Source of the DNA: Acidobacteriota bacterium
GTDB taxonomy: Bacteria > Acidobacteriota > Blastocatellia > UBA7656
Assembly: GCA_038040445.1 (NCBI GenBank)
Contig: JBBPIG010000015.1
Span: 62,001-126,000 of the forward strand
DNA: 64,000 bases
Direction of reading: 5' to 3'
Below the pieces are notes generated by a model. The model searched no databases. It saw nothing but the letters and a program-made list of their open reading frames with translations, and had not been told where the DNA came from. Positions 33,738 to 43,622 of this stretch are shown in pieces. The position numbers and the translations under genes are program-made. Every line of letters begins with the position of its first letter. Position 1 is the stretch's first letter.

Positions 33738-34535
33738 ATGGCAAAGGAGCGTGCAGACAAGGTCTTAGTCGAGCGGGGACTCGTCGAGAGCCGAACGCGC
33801 GCGCAAGCGTTGATCCTCGCGGGCCAGGTGCTTGTTCGAGAACAGCGCGTCGATAAGCCCGGCCAGTTGATCGATACGGATGCGGAGATTCGAATCAAAG
33901 GCGAGACTCTTCGATATGCCGGGCGGGGAGGATTGAAACTCGAAGCAGCGCTTCGCGAGTTCAACATCGACGCTGCCGGAAAGAATTGTATCGACGTGGG
34001 AGCCTCGACCGGCGGATTCACCGACTGCTTGCTTCAACACGAAGCTGCGCGCGTGTGGGCCGTGGACGTAGGGCACAATCAGCTTGTGTGGCGCTTGCGT
34101 CAGGACCCGCGGGTGGTCGTGCTGGAAGGCGTGAACGCGCGCAACCTGAATCCCGGGCAGTTCCCTGTTAGTTTCGATCTCGCGACGGTCGATGTGTCGT
34201 TTATCTCGCTCACGAAAATACTTCCGGCAATGCGACCGTGTCTCGACGAAAAGGCAGACTGCGTCGCGCTGATCAAACCCCAGTTTGAAGTCGGCAAAGG
34301 TGAGGTCGGACGCGGCGGAATAGTCACCGATCCCGCGAAGCACAGACGGGTGCTGCGCGAGATTAACGAAGCCGCGCTCGAGGCCGGCTTTCGTCCTATA
34401 AGCTTGATTCAATCTCCGATACTCGGCGCGGAAGGCAACCGCGAGTTCCTGATTCATCTAAAGTGTTCGACGGTCGATGCGCAGGTGACGTTAGAGGTTG
34501 AACAGCGAATCCTCGATCTAACCCCGCTTGTGTGA
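33738..34535 (+). CDS. tlyA: TlyA family rRNA methyltransferase
   Basis: A 265-residue protein. ATG 33738 gives MAKERADKVLVERGLVESRTRAQ, the family start; the frame also opens at GTG 33720. The S4 domain (ALILAGQVLVREQRVDKPG) is followed by a FtsJ-like methyltransferase (IDVGASTGGFTDCLLQHEA, VWAVDVGHNQL, LATVDVSFISLTKI, LIKPQFEVGKGEVGRGGIV). The ribose 2'-O methylation of rRNA is the known role of TlyA. Confidence 0.95.
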   Translation: MAKERADKVLVERGLVESRTRAQALILAGQVLVREQRVDKPGQLIDTDAEIRIKGETLRYAGRGGLKLEAALREFNIDAAGKNCIDVGASTGGFTDCLLQHEAARVWAVDVGHNQLVWRLRQDPRVVVLEGVNARNLNPGQFPVSFDLATVDVSFISLTKILPAMRPCLDEKADCVALIKPQFEVGKGEVGRGGIVTDPAKHRRVLREINEAALEAGFRPISLIQSPILGAEGNREFLIHLKCSTVDAQVTLEVEQRILDLTPLV

Positions 34536-34547
34536 GAAGCAATCTTG

Positions 34548-34758
34548 GGTAGTGTTCTAATCTTGTGTTGGTCGATCGACTAGGACACGATCGGGCGACC
34601 GCGTATTTGGACTGCGGTGGCGTTTTTGCGTTGCCGCCGCTTTTTGTTACCGCCCATGAAACGACAGAAAGCGGTGGCAACGCAAAGACGCCACCGCAGT
34701 CCAAATACGCCCTCGCTTGAGAGTGTCCTAGTCGACCAACTCAAGATTAGGACACTAC
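34548..34758. mobile_element. MITE-like palindromic element, copy 2
   Basis: A 211-bp copy of the element at 17695, with the same outer TIR (GGTAGTGTTCTAATCTTGTG and its reverse complement), the same inner arms and a shared core word GAAACGACAGAAAGCGGTGG. The flanks share only TCTTG, so a target duplication is eroded or absent. It sits 13 bp after tlyA and just ahead of the FHA-protease gene. Confidence 0.85.
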
Positions 34759-34805
34759 GCGTCTTGCTGACCACCAGGGGCTGTCTTAGAATCTGCAAGT
34801 AACAG

Positions 34806-36134
34806 ATGCGTACCACCTTCACCTACCTCATAGGTCCCCAAAAGGGAAAATGTGCAGACTTCACCGCCGGCAGAATCTCGGTCGGGCGCGCCGCGGATAA
34901 CATGCTCTGCTTAGGCGACGGCGAGCGGCGCGTTTCGTCACATCACGCCGAAGTTATCCAGCGCGGAGGTCAGTTTGTGCTGCGCGACCTCGGCTCGACC
35001 AATGGAACGTCGATCAACGGCCGCCGCGTGGTAGTCAGCGAGTTGGAGCATGACGACTTACTCGAATTCGGCGCCGGCGGCCCGCTGTTGCGATTCGAGA
35101 TTGACCGCGAGATTGATCGCGATACGGGGCAAGATCAGGTTGAGACGATTAGCGCGCCACTACCGGCCCACGATCGTGATTTATCGGTTACTCCCGACAG
35201 CGCGCCAAATACTCGCGCGGTCGGCATCTTGAAGAGCAACGCCGCGCTCATCGTAGCTCTGGTAGCCGCTATGCTGGCGGGCGGCGTAGGCGGAATAGTC
35301 GCATCCTCCCGGCTTCGCGCTTCCGACCCGGAGCCGATGAGCTTCGCGGAAGTCGCCGAACTCAATAGCCCTGCGGTTGTTTTCATTAGAGCGGAGTTCG
35401 AGCTGCTTGATTCGAGTGGCCGGGTAACGACGACTGAAGCGCGGACCGGGTCAGGGTTCATCGTCTCGGAGAGCGGATTAATTGTCACAAATCGCCATCT
35501 GGTTCGCGACTGGGAATATAACGCGCTGCCGCCGGGAACGACCGGCCGGATCACCAGGATCGAGGCGATCCTCCCGCATCAGAAGGTCGAAGACGCGATG
35601 CCGGCAGAGGTCTACAAGCTTGGACCGGACAGCAGCGTGGACGTGGCGATTCTAAAGATCAGGTTCCCCAACCCTTCGGTTGTGCGCGGCATTGAACCCG
35701 ATATCAGCCACACAAATCCAGGCGACGAAGTTGTCGTTATCGGGTATCCTCTTGGGCTGGACTTGTTGCAATGGACTAAGGACAGCACGGTTGATCCGTC
35801 GATTTCAACAGGTATCGTGAGCCGCGTGGGGCACGATTTCATTCAACTCAGTCTGCGCGCTTATCACGGCAACAGTGGAGGGCCGGTGCTCAATCGGAGG
35901 GGAGAAGTGATCGGTATTCTGACCGGGAACATCGGCAGCGCGCAGGACATCGCGCTGTGCCTCCCAATAAGCTCCGCGCTCACGCTTGTGAGAAACCTGG
36001 GAGCGCAGGCATCCCTGCCTGCCTCTCTTAGCAGACTTGGCTATTTTCTTTCTCACGCAACGGCAAGCAGGCAGGGATGCCTGCGCTCCCAGGTCAGAAT
36101 CGAGATTGCGCAGCGCTCCGGAGCAATGAAATGA
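34806..36134 (+). CDS. FHA domain, membrane-anchored trypsin-like protease
   Basis: A 442-residue fusion. The FHA domain (1-100) has [27 protein letters not shown] and [16 protein letters not shown], for phospho-Thr binding in the cytoplasm. One helix (about 144-165) crosses the membrane. A chymotrypsin-fold protease follows: [20 protein letters not shown] (His), [11 protein letters not shown] (Asp) and [17 protein letters not shown] (Ser). The last 40 or so residues ([16 protein letters not shown]...) come from an inverted repeat. Its stop overlaps the ppk start (ATGA), so they are co-translated. It may relay a phosphorylation signal to proteolysis. Confidence 0.88.
   Translation: MRTTFTYLIGPQKGKCADFTAGRISVGRAADNMLCLGDGERRVSSHHAEVIQRGGQFVLRDLGSTNGTSINGRRVVVSELEHDDLLEFGAGGPLLRFEIDREIDRDTGQDQVETISAPLPAHDRDLSVTPDSAPNTRAVGILKSNAALIVALVAAMLAGGVGGIVASSRLRASDPEPMSFAEVAELNSPAVVFIRAEFELLDSSGRVTTTEARTGSGFIVSESGLIVTNRHLVRDWEYNALPPGTTGRITRIEAILPHQKVEDAMPAEVYKLGPDSSVDVAILKIRFPNPSVVRGIEPDISHTNPGDEVVVIGYPLGLDLLQWTKDSTVDPSISTGIVSRVGHDFIQLSLRAYHGNSGGPVLNRRGEVIGILTGNIGSAQDIALCLPISSALTLVRNLGAQASLPASLSRLGYFLSHATASRQGCLRSQVRIEIAQRSGAMK
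35996..36093. repeat. Perfect 27-bp inverted repeat in the protease 3' end
   Basis: CCTGGGAGCGCAGGCATCCC on the left (35996-36022) and its exact reverse complement on the right (36067-36093), 44 bp apart. It is translated as part of the protease tail. The ppk coding start follows 38 bp after it. Confidence 0.9.
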
Positions 36135-38269
36135 CAGACGCAATGAACCCGGATAAGACGGACGAGAGGGGCGGACGACATCCGGTTACGCTTCCGCCGA
36201 CGCTTTTTCTCTCGCGCAAGCTGCTGTTCAACCGCGAGGCGAGCTGGCTTGAGTTCAATCGCCGCGTGCTTGAAGAGGCGATCGACAAGTCGCAGCCGCT
36301 GCTCGAACGCGTAAAGTTCATGTCGATCTTCTCCGCAAACCTCGACGAGTTCTTCATGATCCGCGTGTCCGGACTGAAGGAGCAGGTCGATGAAGGTGTC
36401 ACCGATCTGTCGCTCGACGGCATGACGCCGGCGGCTCAGCTCAAACTGATCAACGAGCGATTGCGCCCGATGCTGGCCGAGCAGGTTCGCTGCTTCAAGG
36501 AGGAACTGCTTCCCGAGTTTTCTTCAAACGGCATCGTGCTTACCTCCTACCGCGCACTGTCGGATCGCGAGCGACGCATGCTCGGCACATATTTCATGGA
36601 GAACGTATTCCCCGTGCTCACCCCGCAAGCAGTCGATCCGAGTCACCCCTTCCCTTATATCTCGAACCTCAGTCTCAACCTCGGGGTTATGATCGAACCG
36701 AACGGCGACGCGGACTCGACCGCGAGCACTTCGGCGCCACGCTTCGCGCGGGTTAAGGTGCCGCCTCTCGTCCCGCGGGTTGTGCAGGTTGGTGATGAAT
36801 CGAGCAATGAGTTCATCCTGCTCGAGGAACTCATTGCGGCCAACGTCGAGATGCTGTTCCCGGGAATGCGTGCAAGCGAGCTGCACGCCTTCAGGGTGAC
36901 GCGCGATGCCGATCTTGAAATCCGTGAAGACGAAGCGAATGACCTTCTGCAAGCCATCGAGCGCGAGTTACGCAAACGGCGATTCGGTACGGCGGTAAGG
37001 CTCGAGGTCGCCGCCACGATGCCCGGCGAGATGGTCCGATATCTGGCAAGCTCGCTGCGGTTGAATGCCGATGATGTTTACACGATCGACGGGCCGCTCA
37101 ACATGCCCGACTTGATGGCGCTCTACAAACTCGATCAGCCGGGACTAAAGGATAAGGCGTTCAGCGCTCCGTTGTCCGCTGCCTTCAGAACGGACGAGTC
37201 CATCTTTGACGTGATCAGGCGCCAGGACGTGCTCGTGCATCATCCATACAACTCTTTTTCGTCGGTCGTCGATTTCATCAACAGCGCCGCGAACGATCCA
37301 GCGGTCCAAGCCATCAAGATGACGTTGTACCGCACCGGAAGCGACTCGCCGGTCGTTCGAGCCTTGATGGAAGCGAGCGAAAAGGGCAAGCAAGTGGCGG
37401 TGCTCGTGGAGCTGAAGGCTCGTTTCGATGAAGAGAGCAACATCGAGTGGGCGAGGAGGCTCGAGCGCGCAGGCGTTCACGTTGTATACGGGCTGATCGG
37501 ATTGAAGACCCACTGCAAGCTGGCGCTGGTTGTGCGCCGCGAAGCTGACTCGCTTCGGCGATACGTGCACGTAGGAACGGGCAACTACAATCCGGCGACC
37601 GCTCGAATCTACACCGACCTCGGCCTGTTCACCGCTGACGAAAAGATCGGCGCGGACGCAAGTGAACTGTTCAACTATCTGACTGGCTTCTCGAAGCAGA
37701 CTGAGTATCGCCGCTTGCTTGTTGCGCCGGTGAACTTGCGCGAGCGGGTGACCGCCCTGATCGAACGAGAGATCGAGCATCACAAGAATGGACGACCCGC
37801 GCGCATCATCGCCAAGATCAACAGTCTGACGGATACCAAGCTGGTTCGCACTCTCTACGAAGCATCGCAGGCCGGCGTGCCCATCGATCTGTTGGTCCGC
37901 GGGGTTTGCGCGCTGAGGCCGGGCGTTCCAGGGCTCTCGGATACGATCACTGTCACGAGCGTCGTCGGCCGGTTTCTGGAGCACAGCCGAGTCTTCTACT
38001 TTCTGAACGGTGGCGAAGACGACATCTACATTGGCAGCGCGGATTGGATGCAGCGGAATCTCGATCGGCGCGTCGAGCTGCTCGCGCCAATCGAAGATCC
38101 GCGATTGAGGAAGCATCTGAAGGAAGAAGTGCTCGACGTGTGCTTGCGGGACAACGTCAAGGCGCGGCGCCTTCAGCCGGATGGAAGCTATGAGCGAGTA
38201 CGGGCGGCTGAAGGTGAAGAGACGGTCGACTCGCAGAATCACTTCATCAGTTACTACGGCTCTGTTTAG
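36131..38269 (+). CDS. ppk1: Polyphosphate kinase 1
   Basis: A 712-residue enzyme making polyphosphate from ATP. The start is ATG 36131, the ATGA overlap with the protease stop; the longer frame lies in the repeat. N-domain: [19 protein letters not shown] and [16 protein letters not shown]. Catalytic region: [52 protein letters not shown] (catalytic His), [21 protein letters not shown]. Length matches the family. Confidence 0.97.
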   Translation: MTDAMNPDKTDERGGRHPVTLPPTLFLSRKLLFNREASWLEFNRRVLEEAIDKSQPLLERVKFMSIFSANLDEFFMIRVSGLKEQVDEGVTDLSLDGMTPAAQLKLINERLRPMLAEQVRCFKEELLPEFSSNGIVLTSYRALSDRERRMLGTYFMENVFPVLTPQAVDPSHPFPYISNLSLNLGVMIEPNGDADSTASTSAPRFARVKVPPLVPRVVQVGDESSNEFILLEELIAANVEMLFPGMRASELHAFRVTRDADLEIREDEANDLLQAIERELRKRRFGTAVRLEVAATMPGEMVRYLASSLRLNADDVYTIDGPLNMPDLMALYKLDQPGLKDKAFSAPLSAAFRTDESIFDVIRRQDVLVHHPYNSFSSVVDFINSAANDPAVQAIKMTLYRTGSDSPVVRALMEASEKGKQVAVLVELKARFDEESNIEWARRLERAGVHVVYGLIGLKTHCKLALVVRREADSLRRYVHVGTGNYNPATARIYTDLGLFTADEKIGADASELFNYLTGFSKQTEYRRLLVAPVNLRERVTALIEREIEHHKNGRPARIIAKINSLTDTKLVRTLYEASQAGVPIDLLVRGVCALRPGVPGLSDTITVTSVVGRFLEHSRVFYFLNGGEDDIYIGSADWMQRNLDRRVELLAPIEDPRLRKHLKEEVLDVCLRDNVKARRLQPDGSYERVRAAEGEETVDSQNHFISYYGSV

Positions 38270-38321
38270 CCGCGCGGCTAATCTTCCCGCCGCGGCCATG
38301 CGAAGCAAAGGAGTCGATATC

Positions 38322-38816
38322 GTGAAAACAACTATCCCGAGAAGAACGTCACCTTTCCTGTCAGTGGTGGTTATGCTGGTTGTAGCTGCGGCCGCGCCGG
38401 CTGCGATCCTGCAAGAGAAAAACCCACTAGTAGGTACGTGGAACGCCAACCTCTCGAAATCGAAGCGCCATCCGAATCATCTCTTCAAAAGCGCCACGTT
38501 TCGCTTCACGATTTCCGATGATGTTGTGACGCTCAGCTATACCGGCGTAAACATGTCCGGGGTGGAAGAAAAAGGTACAACCACGTTCCATCCGGACGGC
38601 AAGGAACACCCGCTTGCAGGAATGGCCGGCGCTGTAGAGGTTTCGAGATGGGTGGGTGCGCACATTCTAGAAACCGTGGCCCGGCAAGACGGAAAAGCGA
38701 TCGGTCAAAGCACTTTTGAAGTCTCGAGCGACGGGAAAACGCTGACTGCAAATGTGAAGGGAACCGATGCAGGCGGAGCATGGTTCGAGCAGGTCATCGT
38801 GTGTGACCGCGAGTAA
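38322..38816 (+). CDS. Small exported protein of unknown family
   Basis: A 164-residue protein starting at GTG 38322, chosen because AAAGGAG lies about 9 nt upstream. A signal peptide precedes LQEKNPLVGTWNANLSKSKRH. The rest is beta-rich (FRFTISDDVVTLSYTGV and so on), lipocalin-like. No named family recognised. It lies between ppk and the M19 dipeptidase with short gaps. Confidence 0.7.
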   Translation: MKTTIPRRTSPFLSVVVMLVVAAAAPAAILQEKNPLVGTWNANLSKSKRHPNHLFKSATFRFTISDDVVTLSYTGVNMSGVEEKGTTTFHPDGKEHPLAGMAGAVEVSRWVGAHILETVARQDGKAIGQSTFEVSSDGKTLTANVKGTDAGGAWFEQVIVCDRE

Positions 38817-38837
38817 CGCGCGAATCAAAGACCATTC

Positions 38838-39998
38838 ATGAAAAAGCTGACTCGTCGAGATATGCTGAAGTCGGCCGGCGGAGCCGGTCTCGCAACGCTT
38901 GCCGCGCCGATGACCAATCGCGGGCGTTACCGATTGTTCGCCGCTTCACCGAAGGAGTACTCGGCGCGAGCGGTTGAGCTGATGACCCGATCAACCGTCA
39001 TCGACATGCTCAGCCCGTTCACGCTCAACTTCACCAAGCAAGCCCGGTGGTTCGCAAACCCGGAGACTTTCACGGTCGCGGACCTTCAACCTTTCAAAGA
39101 CTCGGGCATCAACGTCTTGCATATCGGCGTTGGAGTGGGCGGGCCGGAAGCCTATCTCGAAGTGCTCAGGTTCTTCGCATCATGGAACGGATTCATCGCC
39201 GGTCACACAGATCATCTGATGCGCGTGGCCAGCGCGGCGGATCTCGAACGAGTCAAGAAGTCAGGCAAGATCGGCGTGCTGCTGGGATTGCAAAACTCCG
39301 AGCAGTTTCGCACGCCCGCCGACGTCAACTTCTTTCACGGAATCGGCCAGCGCGTTTCGCAACTGACTTACAACTCGCGGAACATGATCGGCAACGGCTC
39401 GACCGAACGCCGCGACGAAGGCATCAGCGATTTCGGCATCGCGATCATCGAGCGAATGAACTCGGTGGGTATGGCTGTCGACGTCTCTCATTGCGGTGAC
39501 CGCACGACGCTCGATGCCTTTGAGGTTTCCAAAAAGCCCGTGCTGATCACCCACTCAAACTGCCGCGCTCTTGTGCCCGGTCACCCGCGCTGCAAGACCG
39601 ATGAAGCCATAAAGAAAATGGGAGCCGCCGGCAGCGTCATGGGCATAACCGGGGTTCGCATGTTCGTGAAGGCTGACGAGCCGACTACCATCGAGCACGC
39701 TCTGGATCACTTCGACCACGTGGCGAAGCTGGCCGGCCCCGAGCATCTCGGCGTCGGCAGCGATATCGATCTGTATGGTTACGACGCGATGCCACCGGAG
39801 TTGAATCGACAGTTGCGAGCCGGCTACAAGGGCAGCTACGGGTTCCGCGAGAAGATCGATATTGAAGGCATCGATCATCCGAGGCGAATGTTTGACCTGA
39901 CCGAAGGACTGATTCGGCGAAAGTATAGCGACAAGGACATCGAGGGCATCCTCGGCGGCAACTTCAAACGGGTCCTGTCTCAGATATGGAATGGATAG
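38838..39998 (+). CDS. M19 family dipeptidase, Tat-type signal
   Basis: A 386-residue protein. The N-terminus KKLTRRDMLKSAGGAGLATLA is a twin-Arg signal. The M19 fold has VIDMLSPF (metal-site D), LGLQNSEQF, VDVSHCGDRTTLDAFEVSKKPVLITHSNCRALV and HLGVGSDIDLYG. HxD at the first site is changed to IDMLS, so one or more ligands may be missing compared with renal dipeptidase. Periplasmic peptide hydrolysis is the family role. Confidence 0.88.
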   Translation: MKKLTRRDMLKSAGGAGLATLAAPMTNRGRYRLFAASPKEYSARAVELMTRSTVIDMLSPFTLNFTKQARWFANPETFTVADLQPFKDSGINVLHIGVGVGGPEAYLEVLRFFASWNGFIAGHTDHLMRVASAADLERVKKSGKIGVLLGLQNSEQFRTPADVNFFHGIGQRVSQLTYNSRNMIGNGSTERRDEGISDFGIAIIERMNSVGMAVDVSHCGDRTTLDAFEVSKKPVLITHSNCRALVPGHPRCKTDEAIKKMGAAGSVMGITGVRMFVKADEPTTIEHALDHFDHVAKLAGPEHLGVGSDIDLYGYDAMPPELNRQLRAGYKGSYGFREKIDIEGIDHPRRMFDLTEGLIRRKYSDKDIEGILGGNFKRVLSQIWNG

Positions 39999-40401
39999 TT
40001 CCAGGATATTGGAAGCGGGGCAGCGGCCCCGGCAATTCCCCCAACCGGGAAGGTTGGGGATCTTTCACGTCCGCGCCTTTCGCGATCTTTGAAGGCTCTT
40101 CCGGTTGGGGGATTGCCTCGCGAGCGCCGGCTGCCTGCTTGCAGGCTGGAGTGAATGATCCCCAACCTCCCGGTTGAGGTTTTCCCATAGTCTCTGGCGC
40201 ACGTGGGCATCTGGGCGCACGAGTGATTCTGTAGGCGTTAACATCACGGACCCACCGCTGGCGCGTGTGGGTATGCCCGAGGCAAAGTGAGGCGGCATGA
40301 ATCGCCGGTAGGTCGGTGCGACACGTGCCTGTTCCATGCGATGTCTCAATCTTGAACTTTAGGTTAAGACACCGCGCCAAACATCAGTTGGAGAGACAAC
40401 T
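39999..40401. repeat. Intergenic region with palindromic repeats
   Basis: No convincing gene in about 400 bp. AATTCCCCCAACCGGGAAGG is followed by inverted copies (GGGATC words, CCCCAACCTCCCGGTTG) up to about 40180. The last 200 bp before 40402 must hold the promoter of the beta-lactamase-family gene; I could not place it. Confidence 0.7.
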
Positions 40402-42210
40402 ATGAAACTGACGAAAGCAATCCGTTTAATCGCTCTATCGCTGCTGGTCGTGGCGGCTTGCCAGACCGCGTATTCACAGGAAGCGCCATCGAAAGACTTT
40501 GATGAGTACATCAACAAAGCTCTCAAGGACTGGGACGTTCCGGGTCTCGCAATCGCGGTCGTCAAGAACGATCAAGTCGTCTTCGCCAAAGGCTACGGCG
40601 TGCGCAAGCTCGGCGATCCGGCTGCAGTCGACGCGAAGACTCTGTTTGCGATCGGGTCCTCGTCGAAGGCGTTCACCTCGGCGTCGATCGCAATGCTGAT
40701 GGACGAAGGCAAGCTGAAGTGGGACGACCCGGCGACAAAATACCTTCCCGGCTTTCAGCTCTTCGACCCGTACGTCTCACGCGAGATCACCGTGCGAGAC
40801 CTGCTGTGTCATCGCAGCGGACTCGAGCGCGGCGACTTCCTCTGGTACGGCACGTCGTACAGCCGCGACGAGATACTTCGCCGCGTTCGCTACCTGAAGC
40901 CAACCTGGAGCCTTCGCTCGACGTTCGGCTATCAGAACATCATGTACCTCGCCGCCGGTCAGATCGTTGCAGGCGTGTCGGGAAAGAGCTGGGACGATTT
41001 CATTCGTGAGCGCATCTTCAAACCGCTGGGGATGACTTCCAGCAGCACCAGCATCAACGATCTGAAGAACTCCGGCGACGTCGCGACGCCGCACGCGAAG
41101 ATTGATGGAAAGGTCGAGATCATCCCGTGGCGCAAAATCGACAACATCGCGCCGGCCGGCTCGATCAACTCTAACGTGGTCGATATGGCGCAGTGGGTGC
41201 GGCTCCAACTCGGCGAAGGTTCCTACAAAGGCCAGCGTCTGATCAGCTCCGGCGGAGCAAAAGAGATGCACACTGCGCAGACTGTCATTCGAATGGAGCC
41301 TCCGTGGACGCTCTTCTACAGCGACGCGCATTTCCTGAACTACGGGCTTGGCTGGTTCCTGCACGACCATCGGGGGCGCAAGGTGGTCGAGCACGGCGGG
41401 AACATCGACGGCATGAGCGCGATGGTCGCGATGATTCCCGAAGAAAAGCTCGGTCTTGTGATCCTGACAAACATGAACGGCACTCCTCTTCCCGGTGCGA
41501 TCGCCAGCCGCGTCTACGACTTGTATCTGGGAGTTCAACCGCGAGATTACAGCGCCGACTTGTTGAAGATCTACGGCGCTTTTCTCGAGCAAGGCAGACA
41601 AGCCCAGAAGAAGAACGAAGAGTCGCGCGTTAAGGGAACATCTCCGACTCTCTCGTTGGACAAGTACACCGGCCCGTACAAGGATGAGATGTACGGTGAC
41701 GCGAAGGTCACGTTTGAAAACGGCAAGCTTGTGCTGACGACCCCCGGGTTCGACGGCGACCTCGAGCACTGGAATTACGACACGTTTCGAGTCACCTGGC
41801 GCGCGCGTTCTCTTGGAAAGGCGCTGGTGAGCTTCACGCTGAATGCGCGGGGCAAGGTCGACGAGATGAAACTGCCCGACTTGCAAATCAGCTTCAAGCG
41901 CGGGCCCGATGCCGCGGACACAGCTCCAGGCGTGAAGTTGAGCGAAGCCGATTTGAACAAGTTCGCCGGCAAGTACGAAGCGAAGGTTCCGCCGATCGAG
42001 ATCAGCCTTGAAATGGTCGGAGGTTTGTTGAAAGCGGTCGTGCCCGGACAGCCAGTGTACACTTTGACACCGGTGTCCCCGACGCGATTCAGGATCGAGG
42101 GCGCGCCAGCAGGGTTCTTCGTCCAGTTCGAGATGGCTGGCGGCAAGGTGAAGAGCCTGACGATCGAACAAGGTCCCGCTGTCAGCTTCACGCTTCTACC
42201 GAAGCAATGA
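40402..42210 (+). CDS. Beta-lactamase-family serine hydrolase (with DUF3471-type tail)
   Basis: A 602-residue exported enzyme starting at ATG 40402. The signal segment contains VVAAC, a possible lipobox, and AYSQ, a possible cleavage site. Class C-like catalytic motifs are SSSKAFTSASIAML (SxxK), FGYQNIMYLAAG (YxN) and EHGGNIDGMSA (HxG). A C-terminal beta domain from about residue 410 has PSLSL-type folds typical of DUF3471 (DKYTGPYKDEMYGDAKVTFE). It is likely a periplasmic peptidase or esterase, not an antibiotic lactamase. Confidence 0.9.
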   Translation: MKLTKAIRLIALSLLVVAACQTAYSQEAPSKDFDEYINKALKDWDVPGLAIAVVKNDQVVFAKGYGVRKLGDPAAVDAKTLFAIGSSSKAFTSASIAMLMDEGKLKWDDPATKYLPGFQLFDPYVSREITVRDLLCHRSGLERGDFLWYGTSYSRDEILRRVRYLKPTWSLRSTFGYQNIMYLAAGQIVAGVSGKSWDDFIRERIFKPLGMTSSSTSINDLKNSGDVATPHAKIDGKVEIIPWRKIDNIAPAGSINSNVVDMAQWVRLQLGEGSYKGQRLISSGGAKEMHTAQTVIRMEPPWTLFYSDAHFLNYGLGWFLHDHRGRKVVEHGGNIDGMSAMVAMIPEEKLGLVILTNMNGTPLPGAIASRVYDLYLGVQPRDYSADLLKIYGAFLEQGRQAQKKNEESRVKGTSPTLSLDKYTGPYKDEMYGDAKVTFENGKLVLTTPGFDGDLEHWNYDTFRVTWRARSLGKALVSFTLNARGKVDEMKLPDLQISFKRGPDAADTAPGVKLSEADLNKFAGKYEAKVPPIEISLEMVGGLLKAVVPGQPVYTLTPVSPTRFRIEGAPAGFFVQFEMAGGKVKSLTIEQGPAVSFTLLPKQ

Positions 42211-42270
42211 CCGTTGGTGAGCCTTGCAGCTGCGTCTGTTGGCGGGCGACCCGACAGGAAGAAAGAATAG

Positions 42271-42849
42271 GTGAGCAACCAGCGCGTCACAGTAGTTCGC
42301 ACCTTCATCTGCATCGAGATCTCTGAATCGATCAAAGAGCGAATCGGCCAGCTTCAAAAAACACTGCGTGAAATCGAAGGCCAGGTTAGTTGGACCAAGC
42401 CGTCAAACATTCATCTGACCTTGAAGTTCCTCGGAGATGTCGAGGCAACCCGAATCGACGCAGTTTGCAAAGCTGTCCAGAGAGCTGCCGGCGGGATCAG
42501 TCCGTTTGAAGTCGAGGCCGGCGGCACAGGCTGCTTCCCTTCGCCTCGAAGCCCTCGGGTCTTATGGGTTGGCTTTTCTGTTGTACCCGAACCCCTCAAG
42601 CAACTTTATGCAAACATCGAAGACGAACTCGCGCGAGAAGGCTTTCCTGGCGAGAAGCGAAAGTTCTCGCCTCACCTGACGATCGGCCGCATACGCACAC
42701 CTCACAACGCCGCTCGCGTTGCAGAAGAGCTGATTGCTGTGGGCTTCAAGTCTGAGACGTTCAAGGCTACCGAAGTGATCGCTATGCGTAGCGACCTAAG
42801 ACCGACGGGCTCGATCTACACTCCGCAGGCGGTCATCAAGCTGGCGTGA
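42271..42849 (+). CDS. thpR: RNA 2',3'-cyclic phosphodiesterase
   Basis: A 192-residue 2H phosphoesterase beginning at GTG 42271. The two HxT motifs are IHLTLKFLGDV and HLTIGRIRTPH, and WVGFSVVPEPLKQLYANIEDEL lies between. It opens 2',3'-cyclic phosphates of RNA. The last base pairs are close to the next frame, so it may be co-transcribed with the MoaB-like gene. Confidence 0.93.
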   Translation: MSNQRVTVVRTFICIEISESIKERIGQLQKTLREIEGQVSWTKPSNIHLTLKFLGDVEATRIDAVCKAVQRAAGGISPFEVEAGGTGCFPSPRSPRVLWVGFSVVPEPLKQLYANIEDELAREGFPGEKRKFSPHLTIGRIRTPHNAARVAEELIAVGFKSETFKATEVIAMRSDLRPTGSIYTPQAVIKLA

Positions 42850-42986
42850 GGTTGGAGCTGCACGAACGCCGGCGAGGAGTTTGCGGCTTTGAAATCTCAG
42901 CCGGTTTACAATCGGCTCGAGCCGCTGCAATACTATCAATTAAACCGGTCGGGTTCGGTAAACACCCTCAAAGCGACGGAGCGTCA

Positions 42987-43487
42987 ATGGCAAGAGTAGA
43001 AATCGCGGCGGCAGTGCTGACTATCAGCGACTCGGCTTCAAGGGGCGAACGCGTGGATAAGTCAGGACCTGCAGTTGTAGCCGAGCTGGAGAAGCTCGGC
43101 TGCCGCGTTGCCGCTACTGAAATCATATCCGACGATCGTGATCAGATTTCAGCCAGGCTGCGAGAATACGCCGACCGCGGCGACGTCAATTTGATCCTGA
43201 CAACCGGCGGGACTGGATTTGCTCCGCGAGACAACACTCCGGAGGCTACTCGAAGTGTGATCGAGCGCGAAGCCCCGGGGCTTGCTGAGCTGATGCGGCT
43301 CCGAAGCCTCGATGAGACCCCGCTTGCGCCGCTCTCCCGGGCAGTGTGCGGCATTCGAGGCCGAACGCTGATAGTCAACTTGCCGGGAAGCACGCGCGGC
43401 GCAGTTCAGAACTTCAACGCGATCCGCAGCTCGCTTCCGCATGCGATTGGCTTAATGACGGAGCAATCCAAGAAATGTGCTTCTTAG
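42987..43487 (+). CDS. MoaB/Mog-type molybdenum cofactor protein
   Basis: A 166-residue protein starting at ATG 42987 behind CGGAG; the frame extends upstream without need. IAAAVLTISDSASRGERVDKSGP, NLILTTGGTGFAPRDNTPEAT and IVNLPGSTRGAVQNF are family motifs. MoaB/Mog binds molybdopterin and adenylates it. No other moco gene is in the window. Confidence 0.92.
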   Translation: MARVEIAAAVLTISDSASRGERVDKSGPAVVAELEKLGCRVAATEIISDDRDQISARLREYADRGDVNLILTTGGTGFAPRDNTPEATRSVIEREAPGLAELMRLRSLDETPLAPLSRAVCGIRGRTLIVNLPGSTRGAVQNFNAIRSSLPHAIGLMTEQSKKCAS

Positions 43488-43499
43488 TCATCCGTTATC

Positions 43500-43621
43500 G
43501 GTTTCTGGTTTCTGGTTGTGGTTGCGGATCGGTCCGTGACCTTAGCCCGCGGCCGAATGCAAGCGAGGACAAACTCTTAACAGCTAGAAACCACAAACCA
43601 GAAACCAGAAACCACCAAACC
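43500..43621. repeat. Iterated-word palindrome, copy B
   Basis: The left arm (43500-43524) iterates TTTCTGG; the right arm (43586-43621) iterates its complement (ACCAGAAACCAGAAACC). The middle shares GGTTGCGGATCGG-type words with copy A at 26976. Confidence 0.85.
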
Positions 43622-43622
43622 A

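Noticed and set aside
37145-38449. 434-codon open frame on the minus strand opposite ppk1
   Set aside because: It is the codon-bias shadow of ppk1, whose motifs are complete; the antisense product has no recognisable domain.
40777-42171. 464-codon minus-strand frame opposite the beta-lactamase-family gene
   Set aside because: A shadow of a clearly real gene with intact SxxK, YxN and HxG motifs.
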